A stretch of DNA of 64,000 bases from Siniperca chuatsi (GCF_020085105.1 NC_058055.1:21991822-22055821), one strand, 5' to 3'. Positions 24,501 to 37,024 are shown, counted from the stretch's first letter. Translations and numbers: made by a program. The notes: generated by a model from the letters alone, not told the origin.

Positions 24501-27500
24501 CTAAAAATAATTCCAGAGGCGCCCTGGTGGCCTAGAGTTTAGGTGCTGACCATGAACGGCACAGTCTCCGGTACACATCCGGCCAGTGACTTTGTTTCAT
24601 TTGAAAAGGAAAAAATTAATTCCAACGAGTTCCACGCTGTAAGGTATACACATTTTAAATTAGGGGGGGGGGGAAATCACAGGTACACCCTGAGTTGGGG
24701 TATCGGAATGGTATCAGGAGAGAAAAAGTCAGATCAGTGCATCCCTTGCTCTTGGTGCCATGTTGAATTCACAGCAGACAAGTGTGACCAACATTGTACA
24801 CAGCGACTAACCATTTATGTAACACACTGCTTGACGTGCATCTTATGTCAACAGCTTAACACAGGGATTCTGCAGTTAATCAGGTTTAGAGTAGACAAGT
24901 CCCACACAGGTTAGCCCCATGTTGGAAAATTTGATACAAAAATAGGTCCTTGGTCTAGAAGGGATATAACTTTGGCTTTGTGGGATATGAAATGACTGTG
25001 GAAACAAAGTCCAATTAAAGTAACCTAATTGCCACTAGGCAAAGTAGCCGTATGCAGCTTTAATTATTGTTTAATTATTAAAATGTTGTGTCAATATTAT
25101 ATAGTCTTGCATAATCTGCTGCACAGAGCTGCACTTCTAAGCCTGAGGAAGTTGTTTGTTTACTACACAAGACAGCCACTGGAGATAAATGAGACTTACA
25201 AGTAACAGGTGCCTTGTCGCAGGCTGTGTGGTCTGACCTCACTGAGGATGCTGAGCTGGGAGACTGCCCGTCGTCCTCTCTGGTAATGAAACCACAAGTT
25301 ATAAACTGCAATATTAGATTAAATGTGGATGACTAACAGGAAACCAGCAGAGACATACCTGGGTCTTTTGGAAGCTCCTTCTGGAGTCTGAGAGCGAGAT
25401 GATCCGGGGCTCGACAGGGGGGAGCTGGGTGCTGACCGTTTCATCCACTGTGAAGGTAAACATGGAGATAACGCTTAACAACCCCACCTTACCTCTGCAG
25501 GGCCATGTGCACTGTAATGCAGAAGGTAAGTGTTACCTGGCTGAGGCCTAATGAAGAGCTATAGGAGCTTTGGATAGGGTTTCTCCTGGTGCCTGGGGTT
25601 CCTCTAGGGGCATGGACTCCACTGGCCGAGCTAATGGAGGAGGTGCGAGACCTCTTCATGATGGATTCCTCCGCCAGTGAGGTCATCCCTCTTTTCAGGC
25701 TTCCAGGCCTGAAGGAAGGAAGGGAAAGCATTTCCACCTCCATTTAGACAGCCACACTATACTTCACACAGTGCTATATGCTTCACAGGATCAAATACAC
25801 AGACCATAAAACTCAAAGACAAGATTTGACAGTATGATGTCCACTTCAGAAAAGTAAAACTCACTTAGGGACCAGCTGTGATGGTGTTCCATTGGGCAAA
25901 AGAGGCCCAAAAGCAGAGTGTGCACTTCCACCGCTGTCGTTACGCCTTGGGAAATGAAAATGGATTACAGATAAGCATAACACTTTAACTGACTGAATGC
26001 ATAGACCAAGTCTTGAGTAGCACGTTCTTTTAAGTTGGGGTGTCTTGATTTATGTTACAACAGGAAAGCTGAACTAAATATCTAAAGCACGTGTAATATG
26101 TAACATTGCTGGCTCCATCTATCTGTTTAATTGATGGCTTTTGGTCATTCAGACATTGGTGTCTGTACTGTCTGTACTGAGGCTTCATTCAGACATGATA
26201 GCACAATTATGGAGAGAGCCAGCATGATGTATGTATGTATGTAAAACATTTTGTGGGATATTAATTTATTTATCCATGCAGTTGGTTTGAATGAAAAGTG
26301 AAAATATAAGGAGAGTGTACTGGTCAGATTTCAAAAAACCCTCTTGTCCCAGCACAAAGGGAAACTAGTCTTTAATAGACGGATCTGATAAGAATCTCCT
26401 CCAAAACTTTAAATTGGCTCTTTCAGTGTTTCATAGTTTATTAGTATAGTCATAGTTTTATTTATTTCTTTGTGCGCAAGTGATGACAATAATACATTTA
26501 TTACAGAGATGCAGTACAAGTCTATCTCTCACCTTGTAGTGCTGCAGCCTTTACGTTAATCTGACACTATTCAATTCAGACTTGTGCCATGTGGAAAGTG
26601 ATACCGAAATTGCCGTCGGATTAACTTAAAGGAGCTTCATACAAAAAACACCAAGCACATAGTTCACCATCTAAGCATTTTTTGGATGGATCAGTGTATA
26701 TATAAACTCCAATGTTGGGGTTGTTGCCGTGAGATTGGGCTATGTGCACTGTAACTTTCAGTACTGCTGTTAGCTGAAAACTGCATTTGAGCTCCAGCAT
26801 TCATTTTGGACATTAAGACTCCTTTTCACACCTGGTGTTAACATTCGATCTATATCTGGTTACATCATCCCAGATCAAAGGAAGTGATGTGGGAGACTCT
26901 CGAGGGATGACTACAATGTGCAAGGTGAGGGTAATGAGACAAACGTCTGCAAGCTACTTTTCTGTAGCCTTGCTAACCAGGCTAACGTTAATTATAATGT
27001 AAGAACGTAATGAGTGCCAGTGGAGAAGCTTGCTAGCATTGTTGTGGTCCTTCCAGAGTCCCCTCTCAGCCTGGTACCTTCTTTTGCTTTTCTGCTCTGT
27101 TGTGAAGCTTCTGTCCTCATCCTCCACGTCTCTCTTGCGGCTTTCCTTCAACACCTTGAGGACACTTTCTCTGGAGCAGGGGTCCGCAGGGGCCCTGGGG
27201 AGCCCTGCACAACTCAGATGGTCCAAACTAAAAACAAAAACAGGTGACAATACAGCTCTGGTCAGTTTTAACTCTCAAACAGCAAAGCCACAAATCAGGG
27301 TTTTACTAAGCACTGGACTTAAGGCAAAATATTAGAAACACCTATCAATATAAAGTAGTCCAATAAAACACCACCACTATCAACAATCACCAGAGTTGTA
27401 TTAAACTTTTGCTACCTTTAGCATTGTCAAAGTTATGTTACTGCTGCATTTAGGGCCGCAAATAACTATTCTTTTTATTGTCTTCACACCATAGTGCAAT

Positions 27501-29843
27501 GAATGGAAACTAATGTTCTGAAATCTGAAACAATGTATGTGGTTTATTTCTAGATAATGGACAAAATCATAAAAACAATGATATGATGGCAGACTAAGTG
27601 TTTGCATGAATGTAGAGACCTGGGGGCACTGTGGTGGTCGGGCCTGGCGATCTTCACAGTGACGGGGCTGAGGACAGCCGGGGAGTTACGGGGGCTGAGG
27701 ATGTTTTTCTTCCTGAAGCCATCCCACTTGACCGGAGGTAGGACTCCCACTGATGAGACACCCGGCTGCTGCAGGGGGTAGTGACGCTGGGGGGTGATGG
27801 TGAACCTGCCCACTGTGCCCAGAGGCTCCCTGAGGGGAAAAAAAACAATATGATGCAAGAGTAGACATGTTACCTGCATCCAACAACGAATGTAAAGCCA
27901 AGGTGTAAACATTTTTTTTATACAACACACATCTACATCATACAGAGCCTCATTTGTGAGTTCAGCCGTCTGTATATTACTCCGTGATTCAGTCTCTACA
28001 CAACCCTCAGGGGAAAAGTCAAAACTTGATTTTTTTTAAGCTGTTATCCTGCAGCTGGTTGCATCTTTGAAGATATTTTGTGATCCCACAGATGTCTACT
28101 GTCTGCCAGGAATGATAACATGTTTACCTGTGCTGAAAACAACATTTAAATTAAATATTTCCACATATTGCACCGTTTCACTACGGATATACAGTACTGG
28201 ATTCAAATGCTGGTTTCCCTGCAGGTAAACATTTTATCACTCTGGGCAGGCAGTAGACACCTTTGAAGCTAGAATACATTTAGATTTTTCCCTTAAGGTT
28301 TGAGCAGGGAAGGCTATATGGCCAAATAGTAACGTGCAGAGTGCTGCGGCTACATGACGCAAGGCATTTTGACCATACATTCTTACAATATGGTGGAATT
28401 ATCAGTTGTGCATGTTTGTATGACTCCATGCCATTTTTCTCCACCAACAGTAGCTTCAAAGGACCACTATACCACGTAGCTAAAGGACTTGAGCAAAGGG
28501 TACATCCCACACCGACTACTTGGCTGACAAGGCACACTTATATGGGCATGTGGCAACTTTTGATCAGTTTTCTGGGGAGGTGTTGCTGGCATTCTGGGAA
28601 ACAGAAAATATATATCACAGACTAAAGTTAGTGATATATATTAGTGATGATGGATTTGGGAATCTAAAATACTTGATTACCGTGTCTGCTTTCTGAAAAA
28701 CAGTATTGATTATTTGTTCATGTGATTAAATAGTCTAGTTTTAGTTCCTATTTTTTTTTTTAAATATTTCTTAATGTCTGACATTGAATACCATTGGGAC
28801 AATGTAAACACCAGGGACAACCATGGAAATTAAGTCCATGACTTTATCATTCTATCCCTGTAAAAGTCAAATATATTGTATTTTATAAATATTACAATGT
28901 TGTCAATAAACCAAACCAAAACCAAACAGATGAGGCATGCTGTTGTGTACCAAATGTAAAGCCTTGCATATCAACTAACTTTAGAAGCCAAGTTTGCACT
29001 CATAACAGTTCACAAAGGGACAATATTTTTATTTCTAGAAATGTCTCCGTCTATAAATTACAGTAGATACAATGAGCAAGTGACAGTTACTTCATGAAAT
29101 GTATATTGTGAATTATCTTGCTACAAGAGCCAGCTACTAAATATATAGTTTGCTTACTTGAGAGTGCTGATAAAGATCCTTCCAAAGGCTTAAGAGTTAA
29201 TAATTAAAACCCGCCAAGAAATTGAACCCAACTCAACCGTTACTGCCTCCTAACGGACTGAGAGCTTACTTTGGTATAGCGTGATTTGATTATGAACGTA
29301 CCCAGCAAATGACAGCCTCCTGTTTGGGGTATAGACAGCATGGTTGGGTCTGGACAGTTTTTCCCGCAGTTGCTCTCGGGGATTTCTCCCCGCTCTCGGC
29401 CTCCCAGAGTCAGCGGTTGGACTTTCGGGTTTCCCGATGTAACTCCCCATGAGGAAATCCCGAGGGCTGAAAAGGAATGAGTCACTTGCCAAGGCTTCCC
29501 TCCGGTAAATCCCAGTTTCAGCGACCCTTTCTCTGAAGTGTCCCTCTGATTCTCGGAGCTCGGTTTTGTTTCTGCTACTCTTCGTTCTCCCCCGTGCGGC
29601 CACCGACACGCCGGTCACCCCCCAGCCCCACAACCAGCGCCGGAGCACGGCTGGGACACTCAGCTCAGCCCGCGGATTCAGGCCTAACCTGGCGGGAAGC
29701 GGTTCTCCGCTGTGATAGTAACACACAATACAACAAACTGCAAGAATTAAAGTCACGTAAAGAAAAGTAGGAATATAATAAAGAGCAAAACTAACTACGC
29801 CTAGAGCAGAGAGAAGCGCTATATGTTTCTCTCTAGGTGACAT
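18521..29843 (-). CDS. pom121: Nuclear pore membrane protein POM121 (13 exons, 1144 aa)
   Basis: This is an integral nucleoporin of the pore membrane that recruits the nuclear pore scaffold; its FG tail faces the channel. Exons: 29843-29302, 27829-27620, 27227-27078, 25945-25865, 25708-25537, 25447-25359, 25279-25200, 24192-24071, 23956-23857, 23021-22749, 21982-20567, 19857-19759, 18621-18521; 3435 nt, phase-consistent. There is one N-terminal membrane segment (residues about 8-38, rich in [10 protein letters not shown] and [13 protein letters not shown]). POM121 signatures follow: [38 protein letters not shown], the basic [29 protein letters not shown], and the C-terminus [15 protein letters not shown]. 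The 1.4-kb exon encodes an S/T/A-rich FG domain (FGFGG, FTFGS, FNFGA repeats). The start at 29843 has a strong context (GCCGCCATGT); an in-frame ATG at 29873 is possible. Confidence 0.96.
24297..24746. repeat. hAT-like MITE with nested SINE-like piece, pom121 intron
   Basis: Perfect 15-nt inverted ends: AGGGATGCACTGATC at the left, GATCAGTGCATCCCT at the right. Inside are GAGTATTGGCC and GGTATCGGAATGGTATC, typical of this fish family. About 24520-24655 (GGCGCCCTGGTGGCCTAGAG...) is a tRNA-like SINE head followed by a G-run, apparently inserted into it. No clear target duplication was seen. Confidence 0.65.
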
Positions 29844-30763
29844 GGCGGCACCGCGCCGCCGGAGGACTCTCATATCCCATCATGCTGTTCTTCTACTACT
29901 TCTTCTTCTTTGTATTTTAGGGCGTTCGACGTTTTGGTCAAATCAGCGCCATCTAACGGCCTGGGGTTTGTAACACTGAGGAGAAATGAATCAAAAACTG
30001 TTTTTACAAATTTCTTAAATAATATTCAGTAGTAGAATGTAACTATGTTCTTTTCCAGTATTTTTTTTAAAGTACAGTCTTTAAATATTTGTATTTTACT
30101 CGAGAATTTTCATTTTATGCTACTTTATACTTATAGCCAGGCCTACTTACTCTGCAAAAACATATGATCAAGCTGATCATGTATAACAATAAAATGCTGC
30201 TTACATGTTAATGCATCAGTAATATTCATTCTTTAATGAAATATGTAATAACAAAACACTAACATGGACCATTATGCTGTATAATGAGTACTTTAACTTT
30301 TGATACTTTAAGTGCATTTTTCTGATGGTGCTACTATGACCACCACAGGACTGAAGTTCCATCATTACTTGATGTCAGCTGAGCCAGTTCCATTCGCTGA
30401 ATGAAGACCATGTAGTGGAACGTTCTGGAGTTGAAAGGTCCAGAAAAAGTCAGAAAGTAAGTGGACTTTTGAGTTAAGATTATTTTGCCACACTACTTTT
30501 TCAACTGCCCAGAAATGACCACAGGCAGTTGGGTTGAGAAGAATGTTTACTTTTTATTTTTGATATATTATTCAAACACACCATAAAACATTTCATAATG
30601 TAACAGAGATTAAATGGCATATTATAATAAAAACATGGAACAAACCTTATTACACATACAACAGAACAACAGCAATTATGGCTGCCCTGAGATTAATATT
30701 CATAAAGTATAATTGTTATTTTTTATCAGGGAATATCACAATAAGTCACTCATTTTATGCCAT
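29844..30763. other. Intergenic, pom121 promoter to Kir gene 3' end
   Basis: The first about 40 bp are CG-rich. Copy B of the (CTT)n short repeat follows at 29882-29965. About 30030-30330 is an AT-rich dispersed repeat (TTTGTATTTTACTCGAG, GCTACTTTATACTTATAG). I see no coding exon. Confidence 0.5.
29882..29965 (+). repeat. (CTT)n...GCGCCATCTAACGG short repeat, copy B (pom121 start)
   Basis: CTTCTACTACTTCTTCTTC is followed by CGTTTTGGTCAAATCAGCGCCATCT split as CGTTTTGG / TCAGCGCCATCTAACGG. It matches the layout of copies A, C and D, 39 nt upstream of the pom121 ATG. Confidence 0.6.
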
Positions 30764-30769
30764 TTTATT
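30764..30769 (-). other. Possible polyadenylation signal of the Kir gene
   Basis: AATAAA on the minus strand, 37 nt past the stop. It is close, so more distal signals (for example near 30545) are equally possible. Confidence 0.3.
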
Positions 30770-30805
30770 GTACAGAAACAAGAACTGATGTTTAGCCAAC
30801 ATTTT

Positions 30806-33562
30806 CTAAAACACGACTTCTTTTTCCTTTGCTGTGCTCCTGTCTTTTGCACTGAGTAGGGACATTTGGACTTCAAAGATTTTGTCAAATGCACTGTAGT
30901 CCACACGAAACGCCCCTTTCTCCAAGGAAATACACGACTCAAATCGGTGGCCCCAGAGGACCTCATCCTCTGTGTAGGATGTCCTCGCCTGGCATGTCAT
31001 ACCTGCGACACAACAAAGCATCAGAGGGTCATGTAAATGTCACTTTATTGGAAAAAGACCTGACAAATAAATTCAGAACAGCATTCGCATCATATGTACT
31101 GTAATGTAGCATTTTGAATAGCCTATGTCCACTATTATGGAAATATATTTGAATGCACATCTTTTTATCTTCATTTCTGACCTTCCATCCACACTTGGCC
31201 AACATTTTCAACCAATACAAACTGACCTTTTTCAGTAACTCTGTGGTCTTATTTTGCAGTGTTACTTAACTTCTCAAAAACACTGATTTAAGGTACTTCC
31301 AAACAGCGTGCAGTAACCACTGGGTGTGTTGGCGTTCTGTATCTTAAACCAACAACTGCAGGGTGCAACTCCGCTGCCACAGCTACCAGCTATATCAGAT
31401 CATACACACCATATGCTACAGGTCACAGCTATCCACCTAGTCTAATCTCATCTTGTAGCAGGATTGTAGCTTAAAATAAAGGAAATAGTTAGTAATATGA
31501 TGATTAATATGGCAAGTTTAGCTAACTAATGACATAAACATTGTTTACTGGCCCTGACCGGATAATCAAACTTCAAAGCTGATGTTGCTCTAAGACTGTT
31601 TTTGGTTTTTTTATGATATAAGACACCAGTAAATACAAGATACGAGTAAAATTAGCGCCTGCTTACATTGGAAACATTGGAGGGGGCAACCCCTCGCTGT
31701 CTGAAATCCTTTCATTGTTTTCAGTCAACCACTCAAACATAGCCAAAGTACTTCGGTTTAGCAGCAATGTTAAGACTCCTTCCTCAAGTTCAAATCTCAC
31801 TGCACCAAAGCTATTCCTTATTTCTGCATGAGATAAAGGACATAAGCAAACAACACATTTGACATCCAGCTTCCAGTGAGATGAGTGATTTATCCTGAAC
31901 TTTACCTTCAGCACCTTCACCCAATGGAAGAAATCTTTTCAGCTGTGCAGGATTAAATAAACTCTTTATACTAATGTAATTGACATGTCTTACTGTTTGT
32001 GTTGTCAGACCACTGCCTGAGTACGAAATTGTAATTCAATTGACAGTCTCAGTGAAGCATCCCAGGAATTACCATTAGCTTTGGATGACAGGTAGTCATC
32101 GAGATATGTCAAGGACAACAGCTGTGTTGTGTGTTCGGTGATACTGAAACACAAAATAAGTGATCAGAGAGAGTCAGAGTAGAGACAACAGAGCTGTATC
32201 CCGAGGATCAAGCAACAGGCCGTGGCCTTTTCATCCAACCACACTTCCTACCAGATGCACCATTTAACAGTTTGACAAGTCTTCTTTCAAGACAGGAAAA
32301 TGCAATATTTTGAAATGTAGCTGCATTACTATGGACATGACCTTTGTTGGAGGATAGCACAAGACTTAAAAATACTTCTACAAACCAGATGCTTCCACGA
32401 TGCCCTCCAGGATGACAATGATCTCAAAGGTCTCCCTCTTCAAACGCTTGGACCCCACCTCCCAGAAGGGGCTGCTTTCATTGATGATGTGGGTAATGGT
32501 CTGGGGTTCCACCAGGAGCAGCCTGTCTCCCCCAGTGTCGTAGCCCAGATTGATTTCTGACTGCTCCAGTGGAATGAACTCGCCCTCCTTGGTCTGCCTG
32601 GACTTGATCAGCTTGGCCCGGATCTTGGCATCCACCATGTGGCTCTCTCTCAGATCCCCAATGCGGAAGAGCATGCACAGCTTCTCGTCACGCTCACATA
32701 TGACACAATACTTGCTGAAGATCAGCGTCTGGGCTCTCTGCTGTGGCCGGGAGATTTTAACGAACATGCAGCCCACCATCAGAGCATCAATAATGGAGCC
32801 AAGGATGGACTGGACCATCAGGAGCACCGTACCCTCAGGGCAGTTAGCTGTCACCATCCTGGAGCCATACCCAATAGTCCTCTGGCTCTCTATTGACAGC
32901 AGCAGAGCTGAAAGGAAACTGTCTACATTTTCGAAGCATGCCTTCCATTGTGGGTCATCAACGTGGGAAATGTCGTCTCGCAACCAGGCACTGAAGAAGT
33001 AGATTCCGCCAAAGGCCACCCATGTGAGAATGTAGCACATAGTGAAGACGAGGAGGAACCAGCGATACTTGAGGTCCACTAATGTGGTAAAAATATCTGA
33101 GATAAAACGACTCTTGTCTGCAATAGGTCCCAGATTTACCCTGCACTTGCCATCCTTGGTGACGTAACGCTGGCGCTGATTGCTGGCAGTGACATGCAAT
33201 GAGTGCTCATCACCCAGCAGCTTACAGTGCTTCTTGTGACTCTTTGCAACATGCAGCTTCTCTATTGCAGAGACGGGAATGTTACTGTTGCCGGTGGAGC
33301 CTCTCGACTGCCATCTGGAGCTCAAACGCTTGAGGTGTCTGCTGCGATGCAAACGCTGAGGCGCTGGGGTCTCTTCTTCTGGTTCCACATGAGCTGCTTG
33401 GATAGTGCGTTGTTGGGGGAGCTCTTGATTAGCCATTGTCAGAGAGGACTGGCTGCAGGGACTGTGGGTCAGGGACGGAGACACCTCCTGGGGTGGTGGG
33501 AGTGATGAGCAGTTAGCATTGTTCAAGTTGTGGATGAGAGAGGCTATTTTTGTGGCCATCAT
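30806..33562 (-). CDS. Inward-rectifier K+ channel, Kir3/GIRK-like (2 coding exons, 457 aa)
   Basis: This is a plasma-membrane potassium channel subunit. Coding exons 33562-32386 and 31002-30806 total 1374 nt; the 5' exon starts at acceptor 33582. Domains: a long polar N-tail (about 1-127), M1 168-193, pore helix and TIGYG filter 229-233, M2 about 245-270 ending [10 protein letters not shown], then the cytoplasmic Kir fold ([38 protein letters not shown]). The intron before MTCQ is at the position I recall in GIRK genes, and [10 protein letters not shown] and [10 protein letters not shown] also favour Kir3. Odd points: Arg228 just before TIGYG, Asp259 in M2 (the Kir2 rectification position, Asn in most Kir3), and a short C-tail ending KEKEVVF. 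I assign the family, not the paralogue. Confidence 0.88.
31663..32143 (-). pseudogene. Two phase-compatible coding-like exons of unknown identity inside the Kir intron
   Basis: Segment 1 (32143-32073) has acceptor TGTGTTTCAG and donor GTAATT, and reads [20 protein letters not shown] then KAN. Segment 2 starts at 31823 after CTCATGCAG and reads [18 protein letters not shown], then [19 protein letters not shown], and ends PPPMFPM with a stop at 31663, or at a possible donor GTAAGC (31666-31665). Both join in phase 1. They cannot join the Kir exon in frame. No family was recognised. They may be the tail of a nested gene, a remnant, or chance. The type is a placeholder. Confidence 0.35.
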
Positions 33563-33582
33563 GGGAGCAACAGTGGGTTTAG

Positions 33583-36017
33583 CTGTAACCAGAAATGAAG
33601 GAAAACAATCCATAATATTCACAAAATGCAAAAGTACAAAACCACCATATAAATGCCAAGTAGATTCAACACCTTTTGAAGGCCGTCCAATTCTAAAGCC
33701 TCCTCCAAAATGTGGCTGTGGATACTGGTGATGTGGCCTGTGTACCCTTTGTGTCCTCAGTATTCAAAAATTCACTTGTTCGGGTGTCTGTGTCCTAAAG
33801 GTGGGGACTAGTGCTGTGATGAATCCTCTGTAGCTGTCTCATTTTTGGAGGAGTAAAGGTGCTCAGTGCACAGAACCATCAGTGTCACCAACTGAATCAG
33901 TAGTTTTTAGTAGAGATCTTTACAGGTCCTCTTGTTTCCTAGTAACTCTTAGACTCAACCCAAGACCTGAGTCGGGCTGATCAGGTCGGGTAAGGTCCCA
34001 TTGTATTGCCATGGGTCCCGTGTCTGTGTGTCTATATGTCTAATAGCTGAGTGGATCCGAGCAGACTCTATCAGCTCTGATCACGTAGCGCGTCAGAATC
34101 ATCACAGGATAAAAATATGCTTTTTAGAGGCAGACAGGGAGTCTGAACTGTGAAGTGCAAGAAAAATGAATTAATGTATTGCTGCTTCTTGATCGCGGCC
34201 GTTTGTTAGGCTAATTGGTGAAACATCATGCAGCTGACAGTGTACATGTTCTCTCTCTATCAGGGTCTGTTCAGGCTGACAGCATTTTGGATCAGGTCTG
34301 TTACTTATTTTATTCACATCACGTTGGGGTAGGGTTTAAGGTGAGCACAAAGAAACTTTCCCTCTTCAGCAGATGAATGTGGAAACAGCCTTCTCAAACT
34401 TTGCACACACATGATCCTGCTCAAGCATCCAGGTGAAGTAACAATAAGCAAAACGCATTTTTGAGTAGAGGAGGACTAAAAAAAAACATGTGTCATCATA
34501 TAATATAGAAAGCTGTACCTTGTGAGTGTAAGGAGTGTAACGGACTGGCTATGGTCTGGGCAGGTATGCCAGCAGATGTTTAGCAGTGAGAGTCTTGACT
34601 GTTGCACTTTTTGTAGCATCTCTCAGCATATCACAGTGGAGATCATTGCTGAGGTCTTCGAGATGTTGATTAGGCTACTCTACAAGTTTCGCTTCTGTTT
34701 TGGGCAACGGAATTAAATTGAATTACGTCAAATATGTCAGTTTTCATGTTAGATGGCAACTAAATCTCTCTTGTTAATGCCGCTCCAATACTTCTACAAG
34801 GGTTTTTGGAAATGGATAATGATAATTTAGACAGTGGTGATGGCACTCAAGAGAGAATTTCATTCAGTGCAACATGTACAGTATATTAAATGTTCCATTT
34901 TCATTTTGTTGACAACTTCAACCTCTTATTTATATTCTGCATGCCCTTCCAAGAAAAATTCCCTGAGATTCCCTCAGATACGTCTGTAGATCAGCCCGAG
35001 CTGTGATGGTATATGATGAAGCTCTAAAAACAAATGTTGCTTTCCTTCCTTCAAGCATAACATGAGGTTAGGGTTCATCAGTCTGAAGTGGGCTGATCAG
35101 TGTCTCAGTCACTGTTACAATTTATTACACATGTAGGGATTATCACTAATCCTCAAAATTAATCGGAGAAACACAGAAGGAACATGATGGATTTAAAAAG
35201 ATTACTGACTGTATTTGCCAGAAGGCTTAGAGAAAGTATTGTCCAGATGTGGCAAACATTTGAACATTTTTAAACAGTGCTGCTGTTTTTACTGTATCAC
35301 AACACACACACAAGATGTGAACAAATTTCTGAATCCACACCACGTGACCCAGCTGTGTGGTACAGCTGTTCAGGGAGCCAATCAGATGGACAGGATTTTA
35401 CTGTGAGGGAATCTATCCTCTTAAACAGGCAGAAAAGGTAAAAACGTGTTAACTGCCTATGTGCTATACTGTGTATGTAAACTATTATGTACAAATATAC
35501 TTAATATAAATTATAATTTTACATTTATTTGTAAATTTGTAACTGACTATTTTCCCTGTAATTAGTACCTTCTTGGAAATTAAATAATTTAAGCCGATAC
35601 AATAAATCATTTAATTAATCGCCAACTATTTTTCAATCACAAATGCCAAGCATTCCCAGGTTTCTGCTTCTCCAGTGTTAGAATTTGCTGCTTTTTCTTG
35701 TCTTAGATTATTCTAAGATGAATATTTTTAAGTTTTGGTCAGACAAAAGACATGTCAGACATTTGCAGACATCACCGTGGGCTCTGGAAAATTGTGAAAT
35801 CTTTACTTTTTTTTTTTTACAACAAATTATTAATTAAGATAATTAAAATAAAATCTGCACATTCATCTAATGAAAGAATCCTTAGTTGTAGCCTTAAAAT
35901 TATTTCTAAATTACACACCAAGATAGGTGAAGGGTTACATTTACATAAGTTACAACTTAAGTTTAAGTGACACTTAAACTGAAAACATCATTACAAAAAG
36001 AGAAAATAATCACATAC
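33583..36017. other. Probable 5'UTR intron of the Kir gene, repeat-bearing
   Basis: No coding exon was recognised. 34338-34480 matches 7965-8135 (CAGCAGATGAATGTG, ATCCAGGTGAAGTAACAATAAGC), a shared dispersed repeat. 35565-35770 (TTAATCGCCAACTATTTTTC, TTCTGCTTCTCCAGTG) is a piece of the TAGGGCTGCAAC MITE family. Confidence 0.45.
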
Positions 36018-36205
36018 CTCTGTAAAGCAGCTCTGCCAGTTAACTTCCTTGTTGAAGTCATCAGGTTTGATCAGATGGAGGAGGAGACATGGGGTGAGTG
36101 AGGAGCTGCTGCTGTGTGACAGCTGTTTGTCTCCTCCCCCGGTGTCATTCACAGAGCAAATTCTGACAACGCTCAACCCAAAGCTCTGCATGTGGCTGTG
36201 GCAGC
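36018..36205 (-). promoter_or_regulatory. Candidate 5'UTR exon and promoter of the Kir gene
   Basis: A good donor (CAGAG|GTATGTG, exon end 36018) lies downstream, on the minus strand, of a TATA-like CTTAAATAG at about 36225-36233. The only strong acceptor next on the same strand that leads to a gene is the Kir exon at 33582. The join is inferred. Confidence 0.35.
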
Positions 36206-36443
36206 TTTGTGTCAGTCGACCACCTATTTAAGTGTCATCACATCAGATCAATTTATCATAATTAAATTTAAACATCTCTGGATTAACAAGAAGATTATTT
36301 TGGGACAACTGTAAAAACCATTTAGATGTCACTAGTTACTCTACTCATCTTACCAGTCAGGCTCCTATTTGCATCCAAAGCACGCACACCTGGCACAAAG
36401 CTCCACACCAAGTATTTCTATCTGTATTTTCAGTATTATCCCT

Positions 36444-36938
36444 TTAAAGAAATAGTTTGACATTTTGGAAAATAACTTTCTTACTGAGTTGGATGAGAAG
36501 ATCAATACCGCTCTCTTACAGACAGTATGAAGCTAGGCTTAGTTTAGCATAAGACTGGAAACAGCTAGCATGGTTCTGTCCAGCACCTCTAAAGCTCATT
36601 AATTAACACGTTATATCTTGTTTATTTGGTCTGTACAAAAACCAAAGTGTAAAAACAAAGTTGCCCAGTGACTTCCCGGAGTCACCATGAGGTTACCAGT
36701 CAGCCAGTTCAGACTCCTGCTTTCCTTTAAAAAGGTGCTGATAGGCAGATTCTTTTTTTTGGTTTCGTTTTAGCTTTGACCTGAGCCAGACTAGCTGTTT
36801 CTGTTCCCAGTGTTTATGCTAAGCTAATCGTCTCCTGGCTCTAGCTTCATGAGACATGAGAGTGGTATCGATCTTATCACCTTACTCTGCAAGAAAGCAA
36901 ATTAGACTACCTTCCAAAATGCCAAACTATTCCTTTAA
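36444..36938. repeat. Full-length MITE with long inverted ends, TTAAAGGAATAGTTTG family
   Basis: Left end TTAAAGAAATAGTTTGACAT and right end (inverted) TTAAAGGAATAGTTTGGCAT; similarity continues inwards for about 100 nt (ATCAATACCGCTCTC versus inverted ATCGATACCACTCTC). It gives the reference layout for the fragments at 3795-4125 and 8943-9402. Confidence 0.75.
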
Positions 36939-37024
36939 CAAATCCCGTGCAGATTTACAGAAGATCACACCAGCAGCTACATGCTGGATGTACAGTAAAA
37001 TGCAAAATAGCAAATGGACTGCAT

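Noticed and set aside
31663-31920. 85-codon open frame read as one protein starting [13 protein letters not shown]
   Set aside because: The first part runs through a likely intron; the acceptor at 31824 splits it. Only the part from 31823 was kept as exon-like.
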